Shown: in pieces, positions 7,928-16,728 of the stretch
Layout of the letters: every line of letters begins with the position of its first letter
Position numbering within the stretch: the stretch's first letter is position 1
Assembly (NCBI RefSeq): GCF_024732245.1
Contig: NZ_CP093845.1
Location: 1,116,001-1,180,000 of the forward strand
DNA length: 64,000 bases
Reading direction: 5' to 3'
Source: Dietzia sp. B32
Lineage (GTDB): Bacteria > Actinomycetota > Actinomycetes > Mycobacteriales > Mycobacteriaceae
The notes under the pieces: generated by a model
What the model was told of the DNA's origin: nothing
The model's input: only the letters and a program-made list of their open reading frames with translations
The model's database searches: none
Position numbers and translations under genes: made by a program

Positions 7928-8916
7928 GCGGACACCAGGACACGGTCGCCGCGCGCATCGGCCCCGGCACGCCCGGGGACTCCCCCGCCCCGGTCGGGTT
8001 CATCGGGCTGGGCAACATGGGCGCACCCATCGCGAAGCGGCTACTGACCTGGCCGGGCGGGCTCGTGGTGTGCGACGTGCGCCCCGAGGCGATCGAGCCG
8101 TTCGTCGCAGAGGGGGCCTCCGCAGCCGCGACCGGCGCCGAGGTGGCCCGCACGGCGCGGCTGGTGTCCGTGACGGTGCTCGACGACGCCCAGGTGCGTG
8201 ACGTCGTCGACGGCCCCGAGGGGATCCTGCGCACCGCCGCACCGGGGACCGTGATCGCGGTCCACTCCACCATCGCCGACTCGACGGCCGTAGAGCTGGC
8301 CGAGGTGTGTGCGACCGCCGGCGTCCACCTGGTGGACGCGCCGGTGTCCGGCGGAGCGCAGGGTGCGGAATCCGGTCAGCTCGCGGTGATGGTCGGCGCG
8401 CCGCGCGAGGTCTACGAGGCGTGCAAGCCGGTGTTCGCGCTGTGGGCGGGCATGCCCGTCCACGCCGGAGAGGTGGGCGCGGGCACGCGGATGAAGCTGG
8501 CCCGCAACCTCCTGCACTTCATCTCCTTCACCGCGACCGCGGAGGCCTCCAGGCTGGCCGAGGCCGCGGGCATAGACATCACCAAGCTGGGACGGGTGGT
8601 CCGCCACACCGACGCCATCACCGGCGGCGCCGGGGCCGTGATGCTGCGCGACACCACCGCGCCGATCGCGGCCGACGATTTCTGGCACGGCGTGTTCACC
8701 CACGTCCGTGGCCTGGGAGAAAAAGACCTCTCCCTGGCCCTGGGCCTGGCCGATCGGCTGGGCGTCGACCTGCCCCTGGGGTCGATCGCACTGCGCGACC
8801 TGGGCACCGGGTTCGGTGTGGGTCCGGGCGAGCTCGCCCGCCGCGCGGCCGTCGTCGCGTCAGACGGTGCCGCGGGGAACGGACGAGACCACGACGACGA
8901 CGAGGAGGACCGATGA
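7924..8916 (+). CDS. 3-hydroxyisobutyrate dehydrogenase-like NAD(P)-binding enzyme
   Basis: This 330-residue beta-hydroxyacid dehydrogenase starts at a GTG overlapping the preceding TGA (GTGA). The dinucleotide motif VGFIGLGNMG begins near residue 21. The substrate motif DAPVSGGAQGAESG near residue 138 and a lysine in GAGTRMKLARNLL near residue 190 (the family's catalytic Lys) are intact. It is the Rv0770 counterpart. An unusual feature is a long acidic tail (GNGRDHDDDEEDR) absent from typical members. Family enzymes oxidise short beta-hydroxy acids or reduce succinic-semialdehyde-like acids; the actual substrate is unknown. Confidence 0.92.
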   Translation: MSGHQDTVAARIGPGTPGDSPAPVGFIGLGNMGAPIAKRLLTWPGGLVVCDVRPEAIEPFVAEGASAAATGAEVARTARLVSVTVLDDAQVRDVVDGPEGILRTAAPGTVIAVHSTIADSTAVELAEVCATAGVHLVDAPVSGGAQGAESGQLAVMVGAPREVYEACKPVFALWAGMPVHAGEVGAGTRMKLARNLLHFISFTATAEASRLAEAAGIDITKLGRVVRHTDAITGGAGAVMLRDTTAPIAADDFWHGVFTHVRGLGEKDLSLALGLADRLGVDLPLGSIALRDLGTGFGVGPGELARRAAVVASDGAAGNGRDHDDDEEDR

Positions 8917-9311
8917 GCGACACCGCGGACACCGGGATGAGCCCGGAGCGCGAGCACGGATTGGCCATGATGACGGAGGTGTACGGCTTCGAGATGTCCG
9001 ACGGGCCGGGTGACTACTTCGCCGAGACGGCTGATCACCTGTTCGGCAGGATCTGGTCCCGCCCGGGCCTGAGCCACCGCGATCGCCGACTGCTCCTCCT
9101 GGGGGCGTTGACCGCCCAGGGCAACACCGATATCGCGGACATCCAGGTGGGCGCGGCGCTCGGAAACGACGAGCTGACGCCGGAGGAGTTGGAGGAGATC
9201 GTGCTCTTCCTCTGCTACTACGCCGGCTGGCCCAACGGGACGAAGCTCGGAAACGTGGTGGGTCCGCACGTGGCGCGCGCCCGCAAAGCCGCCCGCCGCG
9301 CCGAGGGCTGA
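8913..9311 (+). CDS. Carboxymuconolactone decarboxylase-like protein (Rv0771-like)
   Basis: This 132-residue all-helical protein of the gamma-carboxymuconolactone decarboxylase family starts at an ATG overlapping the previous stop (ATGA). The helix pattern RDRRLLLLGALTAQGN ... LTPEELEEIVLFLCYYAGWP is diagnostic. The CxxC of the AhpD branch is absent, which argues for a lyase or isomerase-type role over a peroxidase role. It ends the plus-strand arm of the CYP51 locus, as Rv0771 does. The true reaction is unknown; the protocatechuate pathway is not present nearby. Confidence 0.9.
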   Translation: MSDTADTGMSPEREHGLAMMTEVYGFEMSDGPGDYFAETADHLFGRIWSRPGLSHRDRRLLLLGALTAQGNTDIADIQVGAALGNDELTPEELEEIVLFLCYYAGWPNGTKLGNVVGPHVARARKAARRAEG

Positions 9312-9995
<684 letters not shown>

Positions 9996-10043
9996 CCGAG
10001 CGCCCTCGCCGCGCCCTCGCCGAGCCCTCGCCGAGCCCTCGTC

Positions 10044-10115
10044 AGATCCGCTACTCCGAAGCCGGATCCGCTACCCCGATACGGGTAGCGGATCCGGCGG
10101 GAGAGTAGCGGATCT
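10044..10115. terminator. Nested double inverted repeat between convergent genes
   Basis: An inner 15-bp perfect stem pairs 10062-10076 with 10083-10097 around a 6-nt loop. It is enclosed by an outer 13-bp perfect stem pairing 10044-10056 with 10103-10115. All four arms share the core GATCCGCTAC or its complement. The element lies between the convergent methyltransferase and VWA genes, so a bidirectional terminator is the simplest reading. The duplication of one core in four arms is unusual and could instead mark a dispersed repeat. No long T-run follows on either side. Confidence 0.75.
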
Positions 10116-10213
10116 CGTTGTCTGCGGGTGGTCCGGGCGGAGGAAGGGCCGGGCGGGGTGTACAGGCCGGGTGACGGATGGGCGGGGCGGCTGGGCCGGG
10201 TCCACAGGCGGGC

Positions 10214-12232
10214 TCACACGGCCCAGCGGCCGCCGGCGTTCCAGGCGTCCCCTGGCGAGGGCCGGCCGCGCCGCGAGTGCAGGAACCGGCCCACCACGGC
10301 CGCCCCGAGGTCGTCGACGTCCGGCGCGACCACCGTGCCGTCGACCCGCCGGGCGAGGGCATCGAGGAACCGGGACAACCCCGGGTCGTCGCCCAGGCGG
10401 AAGAACGTGGTCTGGGCCCCGAAGCGCGCAACCCGGTCCAGCTCGTCCACCGTGGTGCGGATGGTGTCCGGGTCCGGCGGATAGGCGAACCACGGATCAC
10501 CGCCGCTGAGCAGGTGGGCGGTGGGTTCGCCGTCGGTGACGATGAGCAGCACGGGCTGCATCGTCGGGTGCTCCCGGAAGTACCGCCCCGCCAGGAGCAG
10601 CGCGTGGTGCAGATTCGTCCCTGCCTCGTACTGCGCGTCCAGGGCGAGCAGGTCCTCGACGGTCCGGGTCTGGGCGAAGCGGCCGAACGAGATGAGCTGC
10701 AGCCGGTCCTGCCGAAAGCGGGTGCTCACCAGGTGGTGTAGCGCCAGGGCCGTCCGCTTCATCGGCACCCAGCGCCCCTCCATGGCCATGGAGAACGACG
10801 TGTCCACGAGCAACGCCACGGCGGCCTGGGTGCGGGCCTCGGTCTCGCGGACCTCGATGTCCTCCGGCAGGAGCCGGATCCCCGTCCCCGGGTCACCTCC
10901 CTCGGCGGCGATGCGGGAGATCGCGTTGCCCACCGTCCTGGGCACGTCCCACGACTCCACGTCGCCGAACTCCCATTCGCGGCTCGATCCCGTCTGCTCC
11001 CCCGCGGCCCCCGACAGCCGGGTCTCGCGCGCCCCGGTCCGTCCGGACAGCCGCTGCGCGGCGTCGCGGAGCAGGGACCTGCCGAGCTTGCGCAACGCGG
11101 ACGGGGAGAGTCTGAGGTCCCCGTCCGGCCGACGGCTCAGGTAGCCGGACTCGCGCATCTGCTGCTCGAGCCGCGCGAGGGTCTGCACGGACACCGCCGC
11201 CTCGCGCCCGAGATGGCGGGCCACGGCCTCCAGGTCGAGTTCGGACAACGGGGACCGGTCACTCCGTGACAGCTGCTCGGCGAGCCGGTCCAGGTCCCCG
11301 AGTTCGGCCATCGCCGAGGTCCCCTCGGACATCCCCAGCCCCTCGGACCCCTCGAAGTCCTCGGAGCCGTCCCAGTCCTCGCCCGGACGCAGGGACTGCA
11401 ACAGCCCGTCGAGCCGGCCGAGCTGCTCCATCAGTTCGGGCGACCCGAACGCCTGTTGCGACAGTGCCATGAGCTCTTCCCGTTGCTCCGGGGTCATCGA
11501 GCGCATCATCCGCTGGGCGGCCGCCGCCCTCCTGGCGAGGGTGTCGATCAGCTCCTCGACGTTCTCCGGCTGCTCCGGGAATGCGTCGGAGTGCTTGTCC
11601 ATGAATTCACGGAAGTCCTCGGGGGTGTCCTGCCCGCGCGAGTGCTTGTCGAGTAGATCGGTGAGGTCCGACAGCATCTCCGAGACCGCGGCGCAGTCGG
11701 CGTCGGTCGCGTTCTCCAGTGCCTGCTTCATTCCGGCGAAGCGGGCGTCGAGCACCTCGGCACCCATGAGGTCCTGGATCCTGCGGTAGGCCTCGCGTGC
11801 GTCGGAGGAGGCCCAGTCGTAGTCCTTGAGCTCCCCCACCGCGGCGGCGGGCGAGTCGGGCAGGCTCTCGATGGTCATCTCCCGCAGGGTGCGGTCCATC
11901 GGGTCCATCGCGGTGTCGCGTGCGAGTTGCCCGCGCTCGGCGAGCAGTGCCTCGTCGAGCAGCTGGGAGATCTGGTCGAGGGTGCCGCCCAGGCGATTCC
12001 GCTGGAGCAGTTCTCGGCGACGACGCTGGACCCGACCGGCTAACTCGTCGAGGCCCGTCTGGTCGCGGCCGCCGCTGCGGAGGAACTCCCGCATGGACTG
12101 CTCCGGGGAGTACCCGGCCATGACTCCCTCGGATACCGCGTCGAGCGCCTCGGAAAGGTCGAGTGGGGGCGCGAGCGGGTCCGGCCCGCCGACGTAGCGC
12201 CCGTAGCGGGCGCGGGGTTCCGGTCGCGACAT
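10214..12232 (-). CDS. VWA-domain protein paired with MoxR ATPase (Rv0959-like)
   Basis: This 672-residue protein has the same length as Rv0959 of M. tuberculosis. Residues 1-400 are helical and charged. The C-terminal third is a von Willebrand factor A domain with MIDAS motif DTSFSM near residue 475, followed by conserved Thr (YEAGTNLH) and Asp (VTDGEP) ligands. It has no signal peptide or membrane helix. The MoxR-type ATPase gene ends 43 bp upstream on the same strand. Such ATPase/VWA pairs usually act together as chaperones that insert metals or remodel protein complexes. The client of this pair is unknown. ATG at 12230-12232 was chosen because it begins the conserved region. Confidence 0.9.
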   Translation of the reverse strand: MSRPEPRARYGRYVGGPDPLAPPLDLSEALDAVSEGVMAGYSPEQSMREFLRSGGRDQTGLDELAGRVQRRRRELLQRNRLGGTLDQISQLLDEALLAERGQLARDTAMDPMDRTLREMTIESLPDSPAAAVGELKDYDWASSDAREAYRRIQDLMGAEVLDARFAGMKQALENATDADCAAVSEMLSDLTDLLDKHSRGQDTPEDFREFMDKHSDAFPEQPENVEELIDTLARRAAAAQRMMRSMTPEQREELMALSQQAFGSPELMEQLGRLDGLLQSLRPGEDWDGSEDFEGSEGLGMSEGTSAMAELGDLDRLAEQLSRSDRSPLSELDLEAVARHLGREAAVSVQTLARLEQQMRESGYLSRRPDGDLRLSPSALRKLGRSLLRDAAQRLSGRTGARETRLSGAAGEQTGSSREWEFGDVESWDVPRTVGNAISRIAAEGGDPGTGIRLLPEDIEVRETEARTQAAVALLVDTSFSMAMEGRWVPMKRTALALHHLVSTRFRQDRLQLISFGRFAQTRTVEDLLALDAQYEAGTNLHHALLLAGRYFREHPTMQPVLLIVTDGEPTAHLLSGGDPWFAYPPDPDTIRTTVDELDRVARFGAQTTFFRLGDDPGLSRFLDALARRVDGTVVAPDVDDLGAAVVGRFLHSRRGRPSPGDAWNAGGRWAV

Positions 12233-12275
12233 CGCGCACCTCCTGTTCCGGCGGCCCACGGCCACCGGGCGATCG

Positions 12276-13673
12276 TCAGCCGTAGACGGCGGCGCCGTCC
12301 CCGGTCTCCTTGGACAGGCGCCGCGAGAGGTAGAGACCCTCCAGCGCGAGTTCGATACCGCCGGCCCGCTGGCCGACGTTGCTCGCCCCCACCCGCGAGG
12401 CGATCTCGTCATAGAGCCCCGGCACGGACAGCTCGGGCAGGGCGGCGAGGAACTCGGCGGCGGTCACGCTCGCGCCGGTCGTCAGGGTCACCGACCCGTC
12501 GAACGCCTCGACGAGCGGGGCCATGTCGATCCCCCGGAACAACCCGCGGACCACGTCCACCGTGGCGATGCGCAGCAGATACCGCAGGATCTCGGTCTCG
12601 CGCCCCTCCTCGCCGGGTTCGAACTCGATCTTCCCTCGCAGGACCTCCACGGCGGCGTCCACGTCGACGAGCCGCGCCACGGCCTCGCCGGGGTCGTCCG
12701 CGCCCCGCACGGCCGCCCGGCGCCGGGCCGCTGCGGCGACGGTCTCCGCGCCGGCGATGGCGAAGCGGGCGGAGACGCCGGAGGCCTGGTTGATCGAGTC
12801 GGAGGTGCGCAGCTCGCGCGTGAACCGGGCGAGCAGCTCCATCAGCGGGTCCGGCACCTCGGCGGTGAGCTCGGCCTCCTGCCGCACGACGTCGATCTCG
12901 TCGGCCAGGTCGAGCGGGTAGTGGGTGCGGATCTCGGCGCCGAACCGGTCCTTGAGCGGGGTGATGATCCGGCCGCGATTCGTGTAGTCCTCGGGGTTGG
13001 CCGAGGCCACCACCAGCACGTCCAGTGGCAGGCGCAGGACGTATCCGCGGATCTGGACGTCCCGCTCCTCCATCACGTTGAGCAGTGCCACCTGGATCCG
13101 CTCGGCCAGGTCGGGCAGCTCGTTGAGGGCCACGATCCCGCGGTTCGCGCGTGGGACCAGCCCGTAGTGGATGGTCTCCGGGTCGCCCAGCCGGCGCCCC
13201 TCTGCGACCCGCATGGGGTCGACGTCGCCGATCATGTCCGCCACGGAGGTGTCCGGGGTGGACAGCTTCTCCACGTAGCGCTCGTCGCGGTGTCTCCATT
13301 CGACGGGTAGCGCGTCCCCCTCGGCGGCGATCCGCTCACGGGTGGGCCCGGTGATCGGTGCGAGTGGGTCCTCCCCCAGTTCGGACCCGGCGACGACGGG
13401 TGACCACTCGTCGAGCAACCCGACCAGCGTTCGCAGCAGGCGGGTCTTGCCCTGCCCGCGCTCGCCGAGCAGGACGATGTCGTGCCCGGCGATGATCGCC
13501 CGCTCGACCTGGGGGATCACGGTCGTGTCGAAGCCGTGCATGCCGGGCCACGGATCCCGCCCGGCGGCAAGAGCCGCGAGCAGGTTCTCGCGCAGCTCCT
13601 CCCGGAGGGTGCGGCTGGTGTACCCGGCGGCGCGCAGCTCGCCGAGGGTCTTCACGTCCGGCTTATCGCTCAC
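12276..13673 (-). CDS. MoxR/Mg-chelatase-type AAA+ ATPase (Rv0958-like)
   Basis: This 465-residue AAA+ protein starts at GTG 13671-13673. Walker A is GERGQGKT near residue 69 and Walker B-like IVALNELPDL is near residue 185; sensor I ASANPEDYTNRG and the conserved ITPLKDRF (arginine finger region) follow. The architecture and length resemble the ChlI/MoxR family and Rv0958. No chelatase partners for bacteriochlorophyll or cobalamin are nearby. With the VWA protein downstream it most likely forms a MoxR-VWA chaperone system. An in-frame start 18 codons upstream is possible but lies outside the conserved part. Confidence 0.9.
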   Translation of the reverse strand: MSDKPDVKTLGELRAAGYTSRTLREELRENLLAALAAGRDPWPGMHGFDTTVIPQVERAIIAGHDIVLLGERGQGKTRLLRTLVGLLDEWSPVVAGSELGEDPLAPITGPTRERIAAEGDALPVEWRHRDERYVEKLSTPDTSVADMIGDVDPMRVAEGRRLGDPETIHYGLVPRANRGIVALNELPDLAERIQVALLNVMEERDVQIRGYVLRLPLDVLVVASANPEDYTNRGRIITPLKDRFGAEIRTHYPLDLADEIDVVRQEAELTAEVPDPLMELLARFTRELRTSDSINQASGVSARFAIAGAETVAAAARRRAAVRGADDPGEAVARLVDVDAAVEVLRGKIEFEPGEEGRETEILRYLLRIATVDVVRGLFRGIDMAPLVEAFDGSVTLTTGASVTAAEFLAALPELSVPGLYDEIASRVGASNVGQRAGGIELALEGLYLSRRLSKETGDGAAVYG

Positions 13674-13904
13674 ACCGCCCACCGTAGCCCTGCGGTGCGA
13701 CTTCCGCTTCCGGCCAACAGCGGCCACCGTGCGTGCAGTGCTGACCCTGGCCCTGGCCCTGGCCCTCGGGCATCATCCGCCTGCTGACCGCGGGCGTCTG
13801 GCTGCTCCTCGGCTCTGGGCGGCCGGGCCCGGCGGGGTGAGCACGGCCGCTCCGACCGGCCGTCGAGGGTGCCGGTCGCCACCCGCTGACGACGCGGGCG
13901 TCGG

Positions 13905-14360
13905 TCAGTCGTCGATCGTCGGCTGGTGGTGGCTCGCGACCGACACCCTGTTGAACGCGTTGATCAGCACGATCGTCCACTCCAGTGCCGCGAGTTGCTC
14001 GTCGGAGAAGTGCTCCGCCGCGGCGGCGAGGGCGGCCATCCGCTCATCGGAGTCGTCCAGTCGCGTGAGTGCCTCGGCCAGGCGGAGCGCCGCCCGCTCC
14101 GGCTCACCGAAGTCGTCGAGCTCTCGCCACGCCGAGAGGAGGTCGAGCCGCTCCCGCGACACCCCCGCCTTGCGGGCGGCCGGCACGTGGGTCGCCAGGC
14201 AGGCCGCGCAGCCGTTGATCTGCGAGACCCGGACGTTCACCAGTTCGAGCAGCGACTCCTCGAGCCCGGCCTCCCCGGAGGCCTCCCGGGACGCGACGGC
14301 GGTGCGTACGAGCCGCTTGTAGACCTCCCGCGGGGTCCGGTCCAGCTGCGGGACCGCCAT
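13905..14360 (-). CDS. AhpD-like carboxymuconolactone decarboxylase family protein
   Basis: This 151-residue helical protein has the alkylhydroperoxidase AhpD core motif INGCAACLATHVPAARKAG near residue 54: a redox CxxC followed by the conserved His three residues later. In AhpD-type proteins these residues relay electrons for peroxide reduction. The gene starts 1 bp after the stop of the GNAT gene, so the two are co-translated. It ends the minus-strand run beginning with the SDR at 16669. The 231 bp between its stop and the ATPase start hold only CCTGGC-rich repeats (near 13740-13770). Confidence 0.9.
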   Translation of the reverse strand: MAVPQLDRTPREVYKRLVRTAVASREASGEAGLEESLLELVNVRVSQINGCAACLATHVPAARKAGVSRERLDLLSAWRELDDFGEPERAALRLAEALTRLDDSDERMAALAAAAEHFSDEQLAALEWTIVLINAFNRVSVASHHQPTIDD

Positions 14361-14361
14361 G

Positions 14362-14718
14362 TCAGCCGTCCTCCTCGCCGACCCGGGCGCGGTCCTCGTC
14401 GGTGGCCGCGCGGTACGCACCCGCGAACTCGTCGGCGTTCTTGGCGAGGAATCCCTCCACCATCGAGCACACGGGCACGATCGTCACGCCCTCGTCCCGG
14501 GTGGCCTCCACCGCGCCGCGCACGAGCGCGGTGCCGATGCCCCGGCCGCCGAACTCCCCGTCGACCACGGTGTGGTGGAAGATGCGCTCGCCGGCGATGT
14601 CGCGGAAGTCGGCGTGGCCGGCGGTCACACCGGAGGCGTCCCGGATCTCGAACGCGTCGGTCCGGTCGGAGCGCTCCACGGTCACGGCGGCGCCGGTCTT
14701 GTCGGTGTACTCGGTCAT
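14362..14718 (-). CDS. Small GNAT-family N-acetyltransferase
   Basis: This 118-residue protein of the YidJ/Gtn-like compact GNAT group has the acetyl-CoA P-loop VDGEFGGRGIGTALV near residue 55, with the Q/RxxGxG/A pattern (GGRGIG). The preceding FHHTVV strand and the following IVPVCSMVEGFLAKN, ending in a conserved Tyr (GAY), are typical. It is soluble, with no partner domain. It lies 14 bp downstream of the pirin gene and 1 bp upstream of the AhpD-like gene. The acceptor is unknown. Confidence 0.9.
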   Translation of the reverse strand: MTEYTDKTGAAVTVERSDRTDAFEIRDASGVTAGHADFRDIAGERIFHHTVVDGEFGGRGIGTALVRGAVEATRDEGVTIVPVCSMVEGFLAKNADEFAGAYRAATDEDRARVGEEDG

Positions 14719-14732
14719 CTCCAACGGTCCTC

Positions 14733-15779
14733 TCACATCGGGGTCGACTGCGCGCGCGGGTCCGGGTTGACCCGCGGCTTGAGGGTGGTGGTGGGCAGCG
14801 TGGGCGCGGGCAACCGGGTCAGTCCCCGGGGGTCGTGGCCGATGTACCCGTCCACGCGCCCGAAGCGCTCCGCACCGGCCTCCCACTGCTCGCGGTAGCC
14901 GGCGATCTCGTCGTGGGTCCGGCCGATGAAGTTCCACCACATGATGATGTCCTCCTCGAACGGGGTGCCGCCGATGAGGATCGCCCGCCCGGCTGTGGTG
15001 CCGGTGTTGCGGATGGTCAGCGTGGACTCGCCGACGCCGGTGTAGGCGAGGTACGACACCTCGACGGCGACGCCCTCGAGCGTGAGGTCGCCGGCGTCGA
15101 CGAGCAGCCCGTGCTCGAATCCCGGGTCCACGTCCAGGCGTATCTCGGCACCGGGGTCCAGGCGGAGTTCCGCTGCGACGAGTGGGGTGTAGGTGGGGAC
15201 CGACGACGACGAGCCCAGCAGCGAGCCCAGGAAGACGCGTGCCGATCCGCCGTCGACGCGGACGGGGTCGGGTACGTGGTGATCGAACCTCCGCCCGCTG
15301 CTGTCGCGGTGAGCCTCGGGCAGGACGGTCCACAGCTGCACGCCGTGGAGCACGGTGGTGTCCTGGGTCGACACCTCGGTGTGGCAGATGCCCGCACCCG
15401 AGGTCATGAGGTTGACCTCCCCCGGCCGCACCACCGCGTGGTTGTCTCCGGAGTCGTGGTGGGTCACATTGCCCTCGAACAGCCAGCTCACGGTCTGCAG
15501 GCCCGTGTGGGGGTGCGAGGGCACGTCCATACCGCCCGTGGCCGAGACGTCGTCGGGCCCGTAGTGGTCGAGAAAGCAGAAGGCGCCGATGAGCGAGCGC
15601 TGGCGCTGGGGCAGGGTCCGGCGGACGGTCATCGCCCGGGGCCCGCCGAGGGGCACCTCGCGGGAGGTGATGATCTCCACGGCGGCCCCGCCGGGCTGTG
15701 CCTCCTCCGAACTGGGCCCGCCCGGCGCACCGCCGGCCTCGCACTCGATCTCGGGCGGGTCGGGGTCGAGATTGCTCAT
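14733..15779 (-). CDS. Pirin family protein
   Basis: This 348-residue bicupin has the pirin N-terminal motif HPHTGLQTVSWLFEG near residue 84, then HHDSGDN and ICHTEVS, which supply the three His and one Glu metal ligands. A C-terminal cupin ends in the helical segment WWNFIGRTHDEIAGYR. Bacterial pirins bind Fe(II) or other metals and act as quercetinases or redox-sensing partners; which applies here is not visible. The ATG overlaps the stop of the SDR upstream (ATGA). The N-terminal 35 residues are acidic and low-complexity, and the C-terminal 30 residues after RLPAPTLP look disordered. Confidence 0.92.
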   Translation of the reverse strand: MSNLDPDPPEIECEAGGAPGGPSSEEAQPGGAAVEIITSREVPLGGPRAMTVRRTLPQRQRSLIGAFCFLDHYGPDDVSATGGMDVPSHPHTGLQTVSWLFEGNVTHHDSGDNHAVVRPGEVNLMTSGAGICHTEVSTQDTTVLHGVQLWTVLPEAHRDSSGRRFDHHVPDPVRVDGGSARVFLGSLLGSSSSVPTYTPLVAAELRLDPGAEIRLDVDPGFEHGLLVDAGDLTLEGVAVEVSYLAYTGVGESTLTIRNTGTTAGRAILIGGTPFEEDIIMWWNFIGRTHDEIAGYREQWEAGAERFGRVDGYIGHDPRGLTRLPAPTLPTTTLKPRVNPDPRAQSTPM

Positions 15780-16669
15780 TCGATGACCTCGCTCATCTCG
15801 GCCCTCGCGTCGACGGCCTCGCGGCGCAGCTCCAGTTTCTTGGCGTTGATCTTCCCGCCCAGCGCCAGGACTAGCGCCTTGTCCACCACCGCCACCGGCA
15901 GGTGGTCCAGGAGACGTCGGCCGAGGTCCCATCGCACGGCGTAGCGGCGGCGGGGACGCGCGGTGGTGCCGGCGGTCCACACGGCCTCGGCGAGCACGGA
16001 CGGGTCGGTGGCCTTGTCGTCCTCACCGGCGGCCATCTCCCCCATCACCGCGGCCATCGCGGCGAAGGGCGAACCGGGGGCGGTGGATTCCTGGAAGCGC
16101 CGCCGGATCGAGGCGGTCATCCCGGTGCGGAACGGCCCCGGTTGGACGAGCACCACGTCCAGACCGAGGAACATCAGCTCGCGCCGCAGGGCGTCACCGT
16201 AGGCCTCGACCGCGTGCTTGCTCATGGCGTAGGCGCCGTTCATCGGCATGCCGTGCTGGGGGCCGGTCTCGGAGCTGATGAGCACCACCCTCCCCCGGGT
16301 CTCGCGGAGCAGGTCCCACAGGGCGTGGACGGTGCGCACGGTGCCCATGACGTTGACGTCCAGGACCTGCTGGACCCGGTCCGGGTCGGTCTCGGCCAGC
16401 GGTCCGATCCCCAGGACGCCCGCGAAGGTGACGACCACGTCGAGACGGCCGTGCTCGGCGCGGACCCTGTCGGCCAGCGCGGTGAGCGAGGCGGTGTCGG
16501 TGACGTCGGCGGCGACGGGCGTGATGCGGTCCCCGCCGGACGGCGCCCGGAGGTCGACGGCCACGACGTGCCAACCCCGGGAGGCGTAGAGCGCGGTGGT
16601 GGCTGCCCCGAGGCCGCCTCCGGCTCCGGTGATGACGACGACGGGGGCGGCGGGAGCGCTGGTGTCCAT
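15776..16669 (-). CDS. SDR family oxidoreductase
   Basis: This 297-residue SDR has the cofactor motif TGAGGGLG near residue 16, Asp in VAVDL near residue 38 (NAD preference), catalytic Ser in VLISSETG and Tyr-x3-Lys in YAMSK near residue 153. A C-terminal extension of about 60 residues (RRRYAVRWDLGRRLLDH onward) is typical of the longer mycobacterial SDRs that act on lipid-like substrates. It is coupled to the pirin gene by a 4-bp overlap. The upstream 59-bp spacer contains the palindrome GCTCCCGGGAGC, possibly the terminator of the luciferase-like gene. Confidence 0.9.
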   Translation of the reverse strand: MDTSAPAAPVVVITGAGGGLGAATTALYASRGWHVVAVDLRAPSGGDRITPVAADVTDTASLTALADRVRAEHGRLDVVVTFAGVLGIGPLAETDPDRVQQVLDVNVMGTVRTVHALWDLLRETRGRVVLISSETGPQHGMPMNGAYAMSKHAVEAYGDALRRELMFLGLDVVLVQPGPFRTGMTASIRRRFQESTAPGSPFAAMAAVMGEMAAGEDDKATDPSVLAEAVWTAGTTARPRRRYAVRWDLGRRLLDHLPVAVVDKALVLALGGKINAKKLELRREAVDARAEMSEVIE

Positions 16670-16728
16670 ACCCCGACGGTACCGGCGCGCGGGGCCCCGG
16701 TGGGGCGCTCCCGGGAGCCCGGGCCGCC

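Noticed and set aside
9996-10043. GCCCTCG repeats after the methyltransferase as a regulatory array
   Set aside because: Short imperfect slippage-type copies with no symmetry; only the neighbouring nested palindrome is convincing.
12276-13673. Magnesium chelatase for (bacterio)chlorophyll synthesis
   Set aside because: No BchH/ChlH-type subunit or tetrapyrrole genes nearby; features fit a MoxR-type ATPase with a VWA partner.
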